In this document: positions 24,854 through 34,622 of the stretch, in pieces | How positions within the stretch are numbered: the stretch's first letter is position 1 | Layout of the letters: every line of letters begins with the position of its first letter | Source of the DNA: a virus | Length of the DNA stretch: 64,000 bases | IMG/VR virus record: IMGVR_UViG_3300023202_000383 | Coordinates: 62,001 to 126,000 of that record | Direction: 5' to 3' (one strand) | The notes under the pieces: model-generated | Told to the model about the DNA's origin: nothing | The model's database searches: none | The model's input: the letters and a program-made list of their open reading frames with translations, nothing else | Program-made: the position numbers and the translations under genes

Positions 24854-26046
24854 TGACAGCATATAACTCAAATTATCTGATAGGTGCTGATAGAGATATT
24901 CTTGACCCAAGAAATGTCAGAATGCAATTTGTGATCCAGCAGTCTGGTGGGCAGCAGGCCACTAGAAATGTTAAAACTAGATCTGGCGTTCCTATACAGG
25001 TACAGGTCATACCGAAAAATAGGGGCAATATCTATTATGATGTGCCGTTTCAGTTTCCGCCTATCATAAAGACTGATAGCAAAGGCGGAAATTGGAAAGA
25101 GTTTAATTTGTTTCAAGCAGAACCGCTTCCTCTATTTATGGGTGGTTCTCCTAGAACCATTACTATGCAATGGTCTTACATAATAACTAGTCAGATGTCG
25201 CCATTTAAGTATAGAGTTGGCACTCAAGGAGCTATGCTTACTTCTGCTGATGGCGACAAGACGAGGGTCAGATGGGATGTTGAGACAGTTGCCAATATAG
25301 TTAAAGCCATTAGGGGATATTTTTATAACACTGTAGCATCTGCTTTGGTTGTAAGATTTTACGCATACAATATTGTTGGCCCAAACAATAATCAGGAAGA
25401 GTGGTCATTTAGATTAGAAAACGTTAGCGTGTCACATAGCGACACACTAATATCAGACTCTGTCTTTGATAGAGAAGTTATTGTTTTAGACGAGAATGGA
25501 CTGCCTAGAATAGTTTCTGAGACAGTCCAAGAAGATGTTGAGATCAGAGCAACCCAAACAATACCTCAGTTTAAAATAGGCAATGGTGGGATCACTCATG
25601 TCAGAGATGCAAATGGAAATTTAGTACCTGCAAATGTGAGAAATGTTACAGATTCGAAAGAAAGTGCATTCGAGAATTCAGTCTTACGCGGTTTTGATGG
25701 GTCTGCAAAATTAGATGATATTTCGACTACGAGCAAATCGAATTCAGATGGGACTACAACTTTTACTGCGACATTGGACAATGCTACCAGAAGTGTAACT
25801 AGAGATAAACTGCAAGTTGGTAGCAATTTTTCTCGCAAAGTATATCCACTCAGAACTGATATATCCGTCACTCTGAAATTTTATACTGATATGGATCCTG
25901 AGGCGGCTAGTTCTAGAGCTGAAAGTGTAGGTGCTGAACTCGATGCTGAACAAGCCAATAAAGCGCAAAAATTGATCAGTGTAAATAATCCGTTTATTAG
26001 AAACATGCCATCTCTTAGAAATGGTACATTAGTAGATTGGTTCTGA
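24853..26046 (+). CDS. putative baseplate / tail tube cap protein
   Basis: 397 residues. I chose ATG 24853 (TAATG overlap with the tape measure stop) over 24835. Contains DPRNVRMQFVIQQSGG, PIQVQVIPKNRGNIYYDVPF and PLPLFMGGSPRTITMQWSYI, patterns I associate with T4-like tube-initiation and baseplate proteins of the gp48/gp54 group. The C-terminal third is low complexity and Ser/Thr-rich. Family assignment tentative. Confidence 0.5.
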   Translation: MTAYNSNYLIGADRDILDPRNVRMQFVIQQSGGQQATRNVKTRSGVPIQVQVIPKNRGNIYYDVPFQFPPIIKTDSKGGNWKEFNLFQAEPLPLFMGGSPRTITMQWSYIITSQMSPFKYRVGTQGAMLTSADGDKTRVRWDVETVANIVKAIRGYFYNTVASALVVRFYAYNIVGPNNNQEEWSFRLENVSVSHSDTLISDSVFDREVIVLDENGLPRIVSETVQEDVEIRATQTIPQFKIGNGGITHVRDANGNLVPANVRNVTDSKESAFENSVLRGFDGSAKLDDISTTSKSNSDGTTTFTATLDNATRSVTRDKLQVGSNFSRKVYPLRTDISVTLKFYTDMDPEAASSRAESVGAELDAEQANKAQKLISVNNPFIRNMPSLRNGTLVDWF

Positions 26047-26047
26047 T

Positions 26048-26347
26048 ATGGCTAATATAGTAAGATTCGCAGATTCAAGGTTTAGGCAAACTGAACTAAT
26101 TCGTATTGATGGTGTCAGAACGTTTGGGCTTTGGGAAGACTTCATAAAAGATTTGCCATTTGATTTGTTCACTGTCCCTAATAATTTGGCTGGAAGAGCC
26201 GATGAAGTTTCAGAGGTAGTATATGGGACCCCCAAATTGTTTTGGGCTATAATTGCGTATAATAATGTTAGAGATCCCTTAAATTGGCCTCCGGCTGGGA
26301 TTACAATAAAAGTACCTGTTGTATCGTCTCTATTGTCAGAATTATGA
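26048..26347 (+). CDS. gp53-like baseplate wedge protein (LysM-like)
   Basis: 99 residues. FDLFTVPNNLAGRADEVSEV, VYGTPKLFWAIIAYNNVRDP and the final PPAGITIKVP form the compact pattern of gp53 / LysM-type wedge proteins (YGT..LFW...N...DP...L..G..I.IP). It couples wedges around the hub. TTATGA overlap with the spike gene. Confidence 0.72.
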   Translation: MANIVRFADSRFRQTELIRIDGVRTFGLWEDFIKDLPFDLFTVPNNLAGRADEVSEVVYGTPKLFWAIIAYNNVRDPLNWPPAGITIKVPVVSSLLSEL

Positions 26348-28467
26348 CAGATGTTTTAGACAAAATGTGGCAAGGCTTTTTCGAGACACGAAATAAGCCC
26401 TTGCATTTTAGGTTTCAAGGCAAGTATCGTGCACTTGTTGTAGAGACGAACGACCCACTGCGCGTGCATAGAATAAAGTTTCTATGCCCTGAGCTTCATG
26501 ATGCCAATGTGAATCCGTCGGATGCTCCGTGGGCAGTGCCTGCAACTGATTTTGGCACAAAAGGATGCGGCAGGTGGTCATATCCTTGCATAGGCGATTA
26601 TGTATGGATAGAATTTGAGAAGCAACATGCATATGCGCCAGTATATACTGGATTTTGCGACCCAACTAGGCGTAGGTTCTATACATTACCTTCTATATAT
26701 GGCCCCACACCGATCCCTGTAGATCCGCGTGGTAATCCTGTTCCACAAAACAGAAGACCTGTTGATTTTGATCCAGACTACATGCCAAGAGATAATCGCC
26801 CGATGTCTCATGGATGGCAAGATAGATATGGTAATTTAGATGTACACAATGCCGTAGGATTTTTCCCGGCTGAGCATAGGGATGCTCCGCCCCCGCCTGG
26901 CGTTGACGCTTTTACTTCAAATTTGATGCAACAGGCTAAGAAGAGCATTAATTTTGAATCCAATGAAGCAAGACCTAAAGTAAACGATCCGGATACTAAG
27001 TATATGCTCAGAATGTCCAAGTATGGGCATATGATGATACAATCCGACATTGGTTATTTGTGGAAAAGAGATGGGGACCAAGGTGAATTTACTGGAGATT
27101 TTGATCAAGATGCGCAATTTGAAGTAGATAGATGGCTATATATCCAGAAGCTTATCAATGAAGATGCTCCTTCTGGTAAAGACCAGCGCCGTTTGATGCT
27201 TATGAGTCGGCTAGGCCATAAGCTTGAATTTAGAGATGTAGGGTGGAACAGAACGAGAGATGGTGAATTTGGCCCGGCGTCTGACATATCAGACTCTGAT
27301 TTGGATGAGAGGTGGGTAAAGCTTAGAACTAAAGGTGGTCATTTAATACAGGCATCTGATATTGGCTTTGATCCTATAAATGACGAATATGTTAGCAGGC
27401 TCCTTTTAGATGAAGCCAGGAATGCTGGCGATCTAGATAATGAAAAATCGTTTGGGAATGACGCTAGATTTCTTAGATTCGTAACCAGAAGCGGCATTAA
27501 AATAGCAATAGATGATCGTACAAGCAATGTGACTAGAGCACATGCAGAAGATCTCACAAATGAAGAGATAGGCATAGGTGTTTTATTAAAGGGCAGAGCG
27601 ACGCCTGGAGCTGGTGCGGCGTATGGGGCATTGTCTGGCGATCCTAAGGGATTTTATTGGCAGTTTGATGAAAGACCTGAGAGAAATAGCACGACATGGG
27701 GAACACCTCTTGGATCTGCTATTGAGATGACCGATGATAGGGAAGCTATTGTAATAGCTCCTGGATTGAGAAATCTTCCAACGCAGTGGGAAAGATTGAG
27801 AAATAATGAATTTCTTACTCAATCGGCATTCGATCTATCTCCACATGAAGAAGCACATCACCTCATAATAGATCATGAGCTTGAAACAATAAGACTTAAA
27901 ACCAGGGCCGGGCAGGGTGAGAACCCGTTCTTCCCCAGAACTTCATCATCGTCTGGCGAGCATGCTGGTCTTGAGATGAGAGACGGACCATCTGGCTCTG
28001 CTTGGTTAGAACTGATTGATATTGAAAGTCGTGGAATATGGTTTAGTCAGGAGGTTGGCGTTGGTATATGGAGAGCCAAAAGCGGCTCTGACATGGCGGT
28101 TTGGATAGATGACCAGCAAAATCAGATTGTCGTAAGAAACAATCTTGGGAAGATTCAAATATTCTGCTCTGGCGACACGGAAATAAAGAGTTCGGCCAAT
28201 ATCAATCTAGATGCTGCATTAAGTATAAATCTTAAAGCTGGTCTTGGTATCAATATGCAGACCCCAACTGGGCAATTCTCATTCTCTGATGCATTTGATG
28301 CATCTGGTGACATAAGAGGTAACAATATTTTGGGCATATTCCCGCAAATCAAGCAGGGCGATGGCGGCACGCCTGGCTCCCCATCCGGCACACCGTCGCC
28401 AGCTGTGTCGATACCTACTACACCTCTGCCGTCTAAGACTGAACCAGACGATAGATATCCTGGATAG
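26344..28467 (+). CDS. gp5-like baseplate central spike/hub protein without lysozyme domain
   Basis: 707 residues from ATG 26344, which overlaps the gp53 stop; the longer in-frame start at 26284 would cover the gp53 gene. Residues about 25-130 form an OB-fold with HRIKFLCPELHD, APWAVPATDFG, GRWSYPCIGDYVWIEFEKQH and APVYTGFCDP, as at the N-terminus of gp5/VgrG-type hubs. The C-terminal part (about 560-690) has short repeated beta strands (INLDAALSINLKAGLGINMQ) expected for a trimeric beta-helix needle, ending in a Pro-rich tail. No lysozyme catalytic motif is visible in between. Confidence 0.75.
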   Translation: MTDVLDKMWQGFFETRNKPLHFRFQGKYRALVVETNDPLRVHRIKFLCPELHDANVNPSDAPWAVPATDFGTKGCGRWSYPCIGDYVWIEFEKQHAYAPVYTGFCDPTRRRFYTLPSIYGPTPIPVDPRGNPVPQNRRPVDFDPDYMPRDNRPMSHGWQDRYGNLDVHNAVGFFPAEHRDAPPPPGVDAFTSNLMQQAKKSINFESNEARPKVNDPDTKYMLRMSKYGHMMIQSDIGYLWKRDGDQGEFTGDFDQDAQFEVDRWLYIQKLINEDAPSGKDQRRLMLMSRLGHKLEFRDVGWNRTRDGEFGPASDISDSDLDERWVKLRTKGGHLIQASDIGFDPINDEYVSRLLLDEARNAGDLDNEKSFGNDARFLRFVTRSGIKIAIDDRTSNVTRAHAEDLTNEEIGIGVLLKGRATPGAGAAYGALSGDPKGFYWQFDERPERNSTTWGTPLGSAIEMTDDREAIVIAPGLRNLPTQWERLRNNEFLTQSAFDLSPHEEAHHLIIDHELETIRLKTRAGQGENPFFPRTSSSSGEHAGLEMRDGPSGSAWLELIDIESRGIWFSQEVGVGIWRAKSGSDMAVWIDDQQNQIVVRNNLGKIQIFCSGDTEIKSSANINLDAALSINLKAGLGINMQTPTGQFSFSDAFDASGDIRGNNILGIFPQIKQGDGGTPGSPSGTPSPAVSIPTTPLPSKTEPDDRYPG

Positions 28468-28483
28468 CCAAATATAGGAAGAG

Positions 28484-29212
28484 ATGATTGTAAGCAGACC
28501 TACTGGAGAATTTCTGGAACTTCTGCCCAAAAGTGAGGTGGATGATGCCAGTGTTATATTTACAATCAGCAATGAGATACCTCCTAGGCCAGACCTTGAT
28601 TTTTCAATAGTAACAGTGGGTCAAGAAAGAATATCAATCCCTAAAATCCATTCTATAAATGATAGAGTTAGAGCAGCGGGCGAGTTAATATTTACAACTA
28701 AAGTTAGTCAATCTGATATACTGGGTGATGGCAGGAAACCGTTTGTGACTGGTGAAGTTTTAGAATTTACTGAGGAAGATGATACGGATATAAATCCGAA
28801 GTTTGTTGGCGATGAGATTGAGACGAAGCACAACAATAATTATCCAAATTATGAAAGCTTCGGGATCACTAGAGATCAAGATGAATCAATATTTGATGCT
28901 GCTCTTTCCGCCCAACAAGTGATCCTAGATAGTATAGCTGGTTTGCAAGAGAGATATAAAGAACTTCAAACTGAAATATCGGATCTCAAAAAAGAAGAGA
29001 ATGAGATAACTAGGTTGCTGTCTGCCTTTAGTGTTGTTATAGATGCGGGACAGGACAATGACGATATACTTGATGCTGTTCAGAAATTGAATAGCAGATT
29101 GGTTGTTAACGGTGAAAGAAGACAAACAGCTATAGATGAGATAAACGCCATACCAGATGATCTCGTTACAAAGAGAGATGAACTTAATTCGATAACGGAG
29201 ATCGTCAAATGA
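28484..29212 (+). CDS. hypothetical baseplate-module protein with coiled coil
   Basis: 242 residues, ribosome site aggaag before ATG 28484. The N-terminal 120 residues are beta-rich; residues about 150-240 form a coiled coil (LQERYKELQTEISDLKKEEN) with a second heptad stretch at the end. It overlaps the gp25 gene (ATGA at 29209). No family recognised. Confidence 0.58.
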   Translation: MIVSRPTGEFLELLPKSEVDDASVIFTISNEIPPRPDLDFSIVTVGQERISIPKIHSINDRVRAAGELIFTTKVSQSDILGDGRKPFVTGEVLEFTEEDDTDINPKFVGDEIETKHNNNYPNYESFGITRDQDESIFDAALSAQQVILDSIAGLQERYKELQTEISDLKKEENEITRLLSAFSVVIDAGQDNDDILDAVQKLNSRLVVNGERRQTAIDEINAIPDDLVTKRDELNSITEIVK

Positions 29213-29613
29213 TTGATAAACTTCTTATCGATTATAGAGGATTTAATCCACCGATTTTTGGTGGGCAACAGAACATATTATCCAGACAATCTGGTGAACG
29301 ACTCATTAAAAATGACTTATTGCAATTGTTATTGACATCTCCTGGCGAAAGAGTGATGAGGCCAGATTTTGGGACGATAATAAAAGAATCGCTGTTTGAA
29401 CCAATAGACAGTGTGACTTTGAGAGATATTGAAAAAGATGTCAATAATAAGATAAGGACGTTTGAACCGAGAGTAAGTGCTACAGCCAATGTTGCATTGG
29501 ATGCCGATAATAACACGTTAAGAATAACGGTGTCTGGGATTGTATTGGAGAGGCCGAATAGCCTGTTTGAATTTGAGACCAGCATACCATTAAGAGTTGG
29601 AGATGTTTCATAA
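29209..29613 (+). CDS. gp25: gp25-like baseplate wedge protein
   Basis: 134 residues. The conserved LLTSPGERVMRPDFGTII core and NNKIRTFEPRVSATANVAL fit the gp25/GpW lysozyme-like wedge family exactly in order and size (T4 gp25 is 132 residues). In the baseplate it contacts the sheath initiator and the gp6 ring. It overlaps its neighbours on both sides. Confidence 0.88.
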   Translation: MIDKLLIDYRGFNPPIFGGQQNILSRQSGERLIKNDLLQLLLTSPGERVMRPDFGTIIKESLFEPIDSVTLRDIEKDVNNKIRTFEPRVSATANVALDADNNTLRITVSGIVLERPNSLFEFETSIPLRVGDVS

Positions 29614-31598
29614 TGGTGAATCAATTCGGTGGACAAACGAGGACGTCGTTTTTCTCTAACGAAGGCCAAAACCAAGTTAGAGAAACGCTGTTCCAGTTGC
29701 CCGTTGACCCAGAGCAGTTTGGTGTTTTGCTGCCTCCAGCTGACTTGCGTAGGCTTGATTTTAGTGCCCTTGAATTCACTACTGCTAGAAGAGCATTGAT
29801 TGAGTACATCAGGACCTACTTCCCTGATGATTTTAATGATTTTGTTGCCAATAATGGCATTATAATGCTCGTTGAATTGCTGTCATATATTACGGCAGTT
29901 CTAAGTTTGAGGGCTGATGTTTTAGCAAACGAAGCGTTTTTGCCGACAGCCAATACTGAGAATGCTGTCGTAAACCATCTTGCATTGATATCTCAGAAGA
30001 TACGCAGAGCATCTCCTGCCGTAACTGACATAGAGTTATCGATTCCTAATAGGTTGGGATCTGATGTCAGGGTTCCGCCTGGATTATCTTTCCAGATTTC
30101 TGGTGGTGATGGTGACAATATTACATATGAAGTGTTCAGATCGCCTGATGATTTTACGTCAGATATAATAATTCCAGCTGGTAAACGTGGAATAATAGCG
30201 TTTGGAATAGAAGGTAGGACAAAGAGCCAAACGAGTATAAGCGAAGGCATATCCGATCAGAGGATATCTATACTTGATGACTCTATACTTGAGAGTCCAG
30301 TGAGAGTAACGGTTTCTGGTGCTGGGTCTAGCAATCAATGGGATAGGATTGAGTTCATAGAGCAAGCCAACCCTACTGATGAAGTTTTCGAAGCCAGATT
30401 CTTTGAAGGTGAATTGCAGATAGTATTTGGGAACAATGTTACTGGTGCGATCCCAGAGAATGGTGCTACAATAGAAGTGGAATACCGCACTGGCGGCGGC
30501 AGAAGAGGCAGGATTGGTGCTGGTGTTATAGACGAAACCAGGCCGATTACTCCTGAATTTCCATTTACTGCTACTATAGACGTCAGGTTTAGAAACATAA
30601 GTGGCAGCTCTGGTGGCGATGATCAGGAATCGATAGACGAGGCTAAGAGAAGAGCACCGAGGGATTTTGCTACTAGAAATGTCGCGGTGGCTGCCGAAGA
30701 CTACGCACAGTTGGTTAATTCGTTTAGCCACCCGACATTTGGGTCAGTAAGTAAATCTCTTGCTACAATAAGAACGGGACTAAATTCCAATAGAGTGGAA
30801 TTGCATATTCTGGCAGAGGGCACAGATGGAGCGATAACTACGCCTAGTGTCGGTTTAAAAAAGGCAGTGGACACATTTATTACCGATCTGAATGTGTTGA
30901 CAGACCATGTCGTTGTTCTTGATGCTATTATAAAGAATGTAGATTTAGAAATGCAGGTAATAATCAACAGAAGAGCAGATCCTACTGTTGTAAAGCAAGC
31001 AGTCAATGACGCCATAGATAACTTCTTCGACATCAACAATTTCGACTTGGGTGATCCATTTTATGTATCTCGCTTGTGCGATGCGATCCAGAGTGTAGAT
31101 GGTGTTTCTTACGTTGACATAATCAAGCCATCTGATAACATTCTTCCGGTTGATAGGTTGGGCGAACAGAGAGTGCTTAATGTTGAGGTCCAAACCAAGA
31201 CTGTAACACATCCTGAATTTGGCAATGGCGATAATGCTGGATACAAAATAAATGGGATAGAAGGCAAAGAGTTAAATCTTGAGATCGGCGTTGAATATAC
31301 ATTTAATGTCGATGCCGATGGTCAACCATTCTATTTGACTACTAGCAATGTAGGCCAAGACCCAGACGCTATAATAACTGATGGTGTTGAAAGCAGCACA
31401 GATGGGTATCCCACTGATTCTGGATCATTTACATTCACTCCATCAGAAAGCACTCCCAGTGCATTCTGGTATCAATCATTAGCCGGTAATAGCCTAGGAT
31501 GGAAAATAAATGTCGTCCAGCAGGGGATTGGCAGGAACGAAATCATAAGACTCGGAGATCGTCAGCTCAAGTTCTTCTTTGAAAGAAGACCGACGTAA
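29613..31598 (+). CDS. gp6: gp6/gpJ-like baseplate wedge protein
   Basis: 661 residues, close to T4 gp6 (660). N-terminal ALIEYIRTYFPDDFNDFVAN and LVELLSYITAVLSLRADVLA, followed by EAFLPTA, are the standard gp6/J start; RRAPRDFATRNVAVAAEDYA fits the conserved middle. The Gly/Asp-rich C-terminus (about 560-640) looks like an extra beta domain. It forms the inter-wedge ring that drives sheath contraction. Last gene of the baseplate operon. Confidence 0.88.
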   Translation: MVNQFGGQTRTSFFSNEGQNQVRETLFQLPVDPEQFGVLLPPADLRRLDFSALEFTTARRALIEYIRTYFPDDFNDFVANNGIIMLVELLSYITAVLSLRADVLANEAFLPTANTENAVVNHLALISQKIRRASPAVTDIELSIPNRLGSDVRVPPGLSFQISGGDGDNITYEVFRSPDDFTSDIIIPAGKRGIIAFGIEGRTKSQTSISEGISDQRISILDDSILESPVRVTVSGAGSSNQWDRIEFIEQANPTDEVFEARFFEGELQIVFGNNVTGAIPENGATIEVEYRTGGGRRGRIGAGVIDETRPITPEFPFTATIDVRFRNISGSSGGDDQESIDEAKRRAPRDFATRNVAVAAEDYAQLVNSFSHPTFGSVSKSLATIRTGLNSNRVELHILAEGTDGAITTPSVGLKKAVDTFITDLNVLTDHVVVLDAIIKNVDLEMQVIINRRADPTVVKQAVNDAIDNFFDINNFDLGDPFYVSRLCDAIQSVDGVSYVDIIKPSDNILPVDRLGEQRVLNVEVQTKTVTHPEFGNGDNAGYKINGIEGKELNLEIGVEYTFNVDADGQPFYLTTSNVGQDPDAIITDGVESSTDGYPTDSGSFTFTPSESTPSAFWYQSLAGNSLGWKINVVQQGIGRNEIIRLGDRQLKFFFERRPT

Positions 31599-31616
31599 TT
31601 ATTTTCTTAATCCAAC

Positions 31617-31636
31617 CGATGCCGCCCACGGCATCG
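31617..31636 (+). terminator. hairpin between convergent genes, weak terminator candidate
   Basis: Eight-bp GC-rich stem (cgatgccg / cggcatcg) with a ccca loop, 19 bp past the gp6 stop and before the end of the minus-strand gene at 31661. No T run follows on either strand, so intrinsic termination is uncertain; it may only protect the mRNA 3' end. Confidence 0.4.
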
Positions 31637-31660
31637 TAACGCGTACCGGAAAGACAATAA

Positions 31661-31945
31661 TTATAGTACTCTTAGGCCATCGCTGTGCATTAAATTGGAT
31701 TTCGCGTATTTAGCTAGTTGTATGGCGATTCTGGCTTTATCGTAATCGTGTCCGCATTCATATATTATTGGAGTGTGCGGCAATTCAGGGTCAACCACTA
31801 TCATCATAGCGGTAGGGATATCCCTTTCTTCGCATTTCTTGCTTATTTCTTCGTACCACAACTTATATAGCTCGTCGTGTTTTTCTTTTAGTTGTTCTTC
31901 ATTAATTTCTGTATTATTAGATTTTGTGCTACTTTTCTTAGCCAT
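31661..31945 (-). CDS. hypothetical protein with basic N-terminus
   Basis: 94 residues from MAKKSSTKSNNTEINEEQ, with a tggag ribosome site on the minus strand. The C-terminal half (DIPTAMMIVVDPELPHTPIIY, cut) suggests an alpha-beta domain. Its start codon overlaps that of the opposite gene at 31944 (shared CATG), so initiation of one may affect the other. Function unknown. Confidence 0.5.
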   Translation of the reverse strand: MAKKSSTKSNNTEINEEQLKEKHDELYKLWYEEISKKCEERDIPTAMMIVVDPELPHTPIIYECGHDYDKARIAIQLAKYAKSNLMHSDGLRVL

Positions 31946-32582
31946 GTCTACTCCAGATGATAAAATTTGGGCGACCTTCAAATACTGTAGTGATGCCTTC
32001 GCTTCTGTTGGCCATCCTGTTTCATTTCCGCCTAATACTGATCCAAAAACAACCTACAAGTGGAGATATCTTAAGCGTTTCCATGAACAAGTGACCGAAA
32101 TGGGCTTAAGTAGCAATAGTATATTTAAAATTGCTGTTGCGATGGCTTTGGAAGCTAAGAAGAAAGGGCACCTTAGAAGAAAGGGCATGGCTATATTGGC
32201 ATCCGACAATCTATTGGAAGTTGGATGCAAGTTGTTGGAAGCAGAAGATAAAGCGCAAGACAATATAATCGATAGGATTGTGGCTAGCAGGAAATTTGTT
32301 GAATCGCTTGATAATCCTATCGACAGAATGATATCATCGGCAAGTGATGAAGCATTGCCTAATATTGTCATGTGGCACATGGATGGTAGTATATCGACAG
32401 TATACTTGTCTATTTCAAAGACATGTAATGCGGCTATGCGCAAAATAGACAAGGACGATAGAAAATTACTGCCCGACGCTGTTGAATTAATCAAAGCAAG
32501 AAGAAAAGTCGAAAAACCAGCACGACTAAAAGCTAGAGTCAGAGCCATGATGGGCAATGATTGGATCTACCAAGGAGTATAA
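31944..32582 (+). CDS. helical hypothetical protein
   Basis: 212 residues from ATG 31944 (MSTPDDKIWATFKYCSDAF). The earlier in-frame start at 31773 runs antisense over the gene at 31661 and gives a hydrophobic low-complexity leader, so it is rejected. No clear ribosome site precedes 31944. Mostly helical, basic C-terminus (IKARRKVEKPARLKARVRAM). No family recognised. Lies before replication/recombination genes. Confidence 0.5.
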   Translation: MSTPDDKIWATFKYCSDAFASVGHPVSFPPNTDPKTTYKWRYLKRFHEQVTEMGLSSNSIFKIAVAMALEAKKKGHLRRKGMAILASDNLLEVGCKLLEAEDKAQDNIIDRIVASRKFVESLDNPIDRMISSASDEALPNIVMWHMDGSISTVYLSISKTCNAAMRKIDKDDRKLLPDAVELIKARRKVEKPARLKARVRAMMGNDWIYQGV

Positions 32583-32583
32583 A

Positions 32584-33027
32584 ATGAAGATAGGATTCAC
32601 TGGAACACGTGAAGGGATGACGGATGAGCAGAAGAGCAAAGTATCTGAAATTCTAAAGGATTTCGATATAGAAGAAGCTCACCATGGAGATTGTGTTGGA
32701 GCTGATTCTGACTTCCACGAGATGTTAGATGAAAATGTTATCCATATTCATCCACCTAAAAACGAATCTAAAAGGGCGTTTTGTGAGGGAGGTATTGTTT
32801 ATTCTGGGAGACCGTATCTTGTAAGAAACAGAGATATAGTCAATAGCAGCGATATTTTGATAGCTACGCCAAAAGATATGAAAGAACATTTTAGGTCGTC
32901 GGGAACTTGGGCTACCATTAGGTTCGCAAGACACAGAAAAATTCCGATATATATTGTATGGCCTGATGGTACGCTAAAGGTAGAGAATGCTAGTCAGAAT
33001 ACTGAACAATCAGACGCTAAAGTTTGA
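32584..33027 (+). CDS. SLOG-superfamily (YspA/DprA-like) Rossmann protein
   Basis: 147 residues from ATG 32584 (ggagtataaaATG); the longer start at 32557 is less likely. KIGFTGTREGMTDEQ opens the domain, AHHGDCVGADSDFHEM matches the conserved H-G-x-x-x-G-A-D motif, and the rest is alternating strand and helix (VIHIHPP, ILIATPKD, WATIRFARHRKIPIYIVWP). SLOG proteins bind nucleotide-derived ligands or nucleic acid; phage versions are common and mostly uncharacterised. Confidence 0.75.
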   Translation: MKIGFTGTREGMTDEQKSKVSEILKDFDIEEAHHGDCVGADSDFHEMLDENVIHIHPPKNESKRAFCEGGIVYSGRPYLVRNRDIVNSSDILIATPKDMKEHFRSSGTWATIRFARHRKIPIYIVWPDGTLKVENASQNTEQSDAKV

Positions 33028-34534
33028 GCAAATTACTCAACCTGAAGAAGATGTAATAATTAAAGAATTCAGTATCAAGCATCCAAGAAGTATATATATT
33101 GATACTGAAATGGGCAACTTCGACGGTTGGATACGCAAGTACAGATATAAAACTCAAACTATGAGCAGAGCACTGCTCGGTGAATTGATATCTGTTTGTA
33201 AAAAGCATGGGCTGCCGCTTAATATAAAAGATGATAGGCCGCCTCCTAAGTACCCGGCACCAGATCCAGAATCGATCAAAGACGACATATTGCCTGGGAT
33301 TGTCTTAGATCCTCATCAATTGCGGGCTGCAAAGGCATGTTGTAGAGCTGAATGTGGATTGGTAAGTGTTCCAACAGGCGGCGGCAAAAGCGAGATAATA
33401 GCTGTTATTGCTAAAATGTATAACTGTCCGACTGTTATTATAGCTGAACAGATAGTTGTAATTGAACAAATAAAGAAGAGGCTAGAACTCAGAGATGTTG
33501 TAGAGGAAGTTGGCTTGTTCTGTTGTGGTAAGAGACCAAATGATCAGCAGGTCATTGTTGGATCTATTCAATCTATCATAATTCCATCCAATCCTCCAAA
33601 GAAATTAAAAAAAGATACACCCGAAAGTTATGAAGCTAAGATGAAAGGATATAAAACTAGGCGAAAGAATGCTAGAACGTTGAGAGAAATAATTAAGAAG
33701 TGTGATCTTTTGATGGTAGATGAATGCGATAAAGCAACTACTCGCAATTATAGAAAGCTGTTCAGATATTGGTATAAAGGCCGTCGCAGGTATGGTTTTT
33801 CCGGGACCTGTGAGGACCCTGCAAAGCCGGTAGAAAATCTCAATATGAAGGAGAATTTAGGCTCTATTATCGCTAGGGCATCTAGGGCCGAGCTTGAAGC
33901 TATAAATAGGATTATCCCAGTAACATACACTGCTATGGCTTTCGGTGACCCATCTCAGAAACATAACAAAGCTGCATATGATATAGCAGAAAATGATCAT
34001 ATAGTCGAGAATGAGAAATTTCATAAATTAGTGTCGAAGCTTGCGATTATGAAGTCCAATGAGTCTGACGATCATGGTGTGCTGATATTGGTCGAAAAGA
34101 TAAATCTCGGCAAAGCGTTGGAAGAATTGATTCCTGGATCTAAATTTATATATGGTAAGACTAGCAAAACAAAACGCAGAAAGATTATAGAGGGGTTCGA
34201 GAATAGAGATATAAAAGTCTTGATCGGCGGTAAAATTGTAAAACGCGGCCTTGATCTTAATGGTGGGTGCGAATCATTAATTATCGCTACCGGCGGGCGA
34301 CTATGGTCTGACTTTGATCAAAAAGTTGGTAGGGCTGTTAGGCAGAACAAACGTGGATTTTCTGAGATTTATGACTTTTACTTTTTGTGTAATTATTATT
34401 TATATGAACATTCTAGGGGTCGTTTGAAGGCAATAGTCAATATGGGATATCCTGCCAAAGTAATATTCCCACATGTTGTTCTAGAGGCCAAGAAGTTCAT
34501 CAAATCTAGGTTTAGGATTCCTAAAAAGAAGTAA
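32987..34534 (+). CDS. uvsW: UvsW-like SF2 DNA helicase
   Basis: 515 residues, starting 41 bp inside the previous gene. The N-terminal domain (about 1-85) with GNFDGWIRKYRY and LLGELISVCKKHGL matches the UvsW start. Helicase motifs: Q-like LDPHQLRAA, motif I VSVPTGGGKSE, motif II LLMVDECDK, motif III YGFSGTCED, motif V VKRGLDLNGGCE, motif VI QKVGRAVRQNKRG. UvsW in T4 unwinds R-loops and branched DNA and helps change from origin to recombination-driven replication. Confidence 0.85.
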   Translation: MLVRILNNQTLKFEQITQPEEDVIIKEFSIKHPRSIYIDTEMGNFDGWIRKYRYKTQTMSRALLGELISVCKKHGLPLNIKDDRPPPKYPAPDPESIKDDILPGIVLDPHQLRAAKACCRAECGLVSVPTGGGKSEIIAVIAKMYNCPTVIIAEQIVVIEQIKKRLELRDVVEEVGLFCCGKRPNDQQVIVGSIQSIIIPSNPPKKLKKDTPESYEAKMKGYKTRRKNARTLREIIKKCDLLMVDECDKATTRNYRKLFRYWYKGRRRYGFSGTCEDPAKPVENLNMKENLGSIIARASRAELEAINRIIPVTYTAMAFGDPSQKHNKAAYDIAENDHIVENEKFHKLVSKLAIMKSNESDDHGVLILVEKINLGKALEELIPGSKFIYGKTSKTKRRKIIEGFENRDIKVLIGGKIVKRGLDLNGGCESLIIATGGRLWSDFDQKVGRAVRQNKRGFSEIYDFYFLCNYYLYEHSRGRLKAIVNMGYPAKVIFPHVVLEAKKFIKSRFRIPKKK

Positions 34535-34540
34535 TTCTTA

Positions 34541-34552
34541 GTAAAAATATTA
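34541..34552 (+). promoter_or_regulatory. candidate promoter motif (gtaaaaatatta)
   Basis: It lies 71 bp before the sigma-factor gene, just after the helicase stop. Same core as the motifs before virion genes, but the spacing to the start is longer. Confidence 0.25.
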
Positions 34553-34622
34553 CCCAGAGTGTTTTTCTCTATTTGTGAAGTGAGTAAATAATTATAGAGT
34601 TACTCATTTTACGCGGGATGCT

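Noticed and set aside
31773-31943. N-terminal extension of the 31944 gene
   Set aside because: It runs antisense over the gene at 31661 and gives a Ser/Leu-rich leader typical of a reverse-strand shadow.
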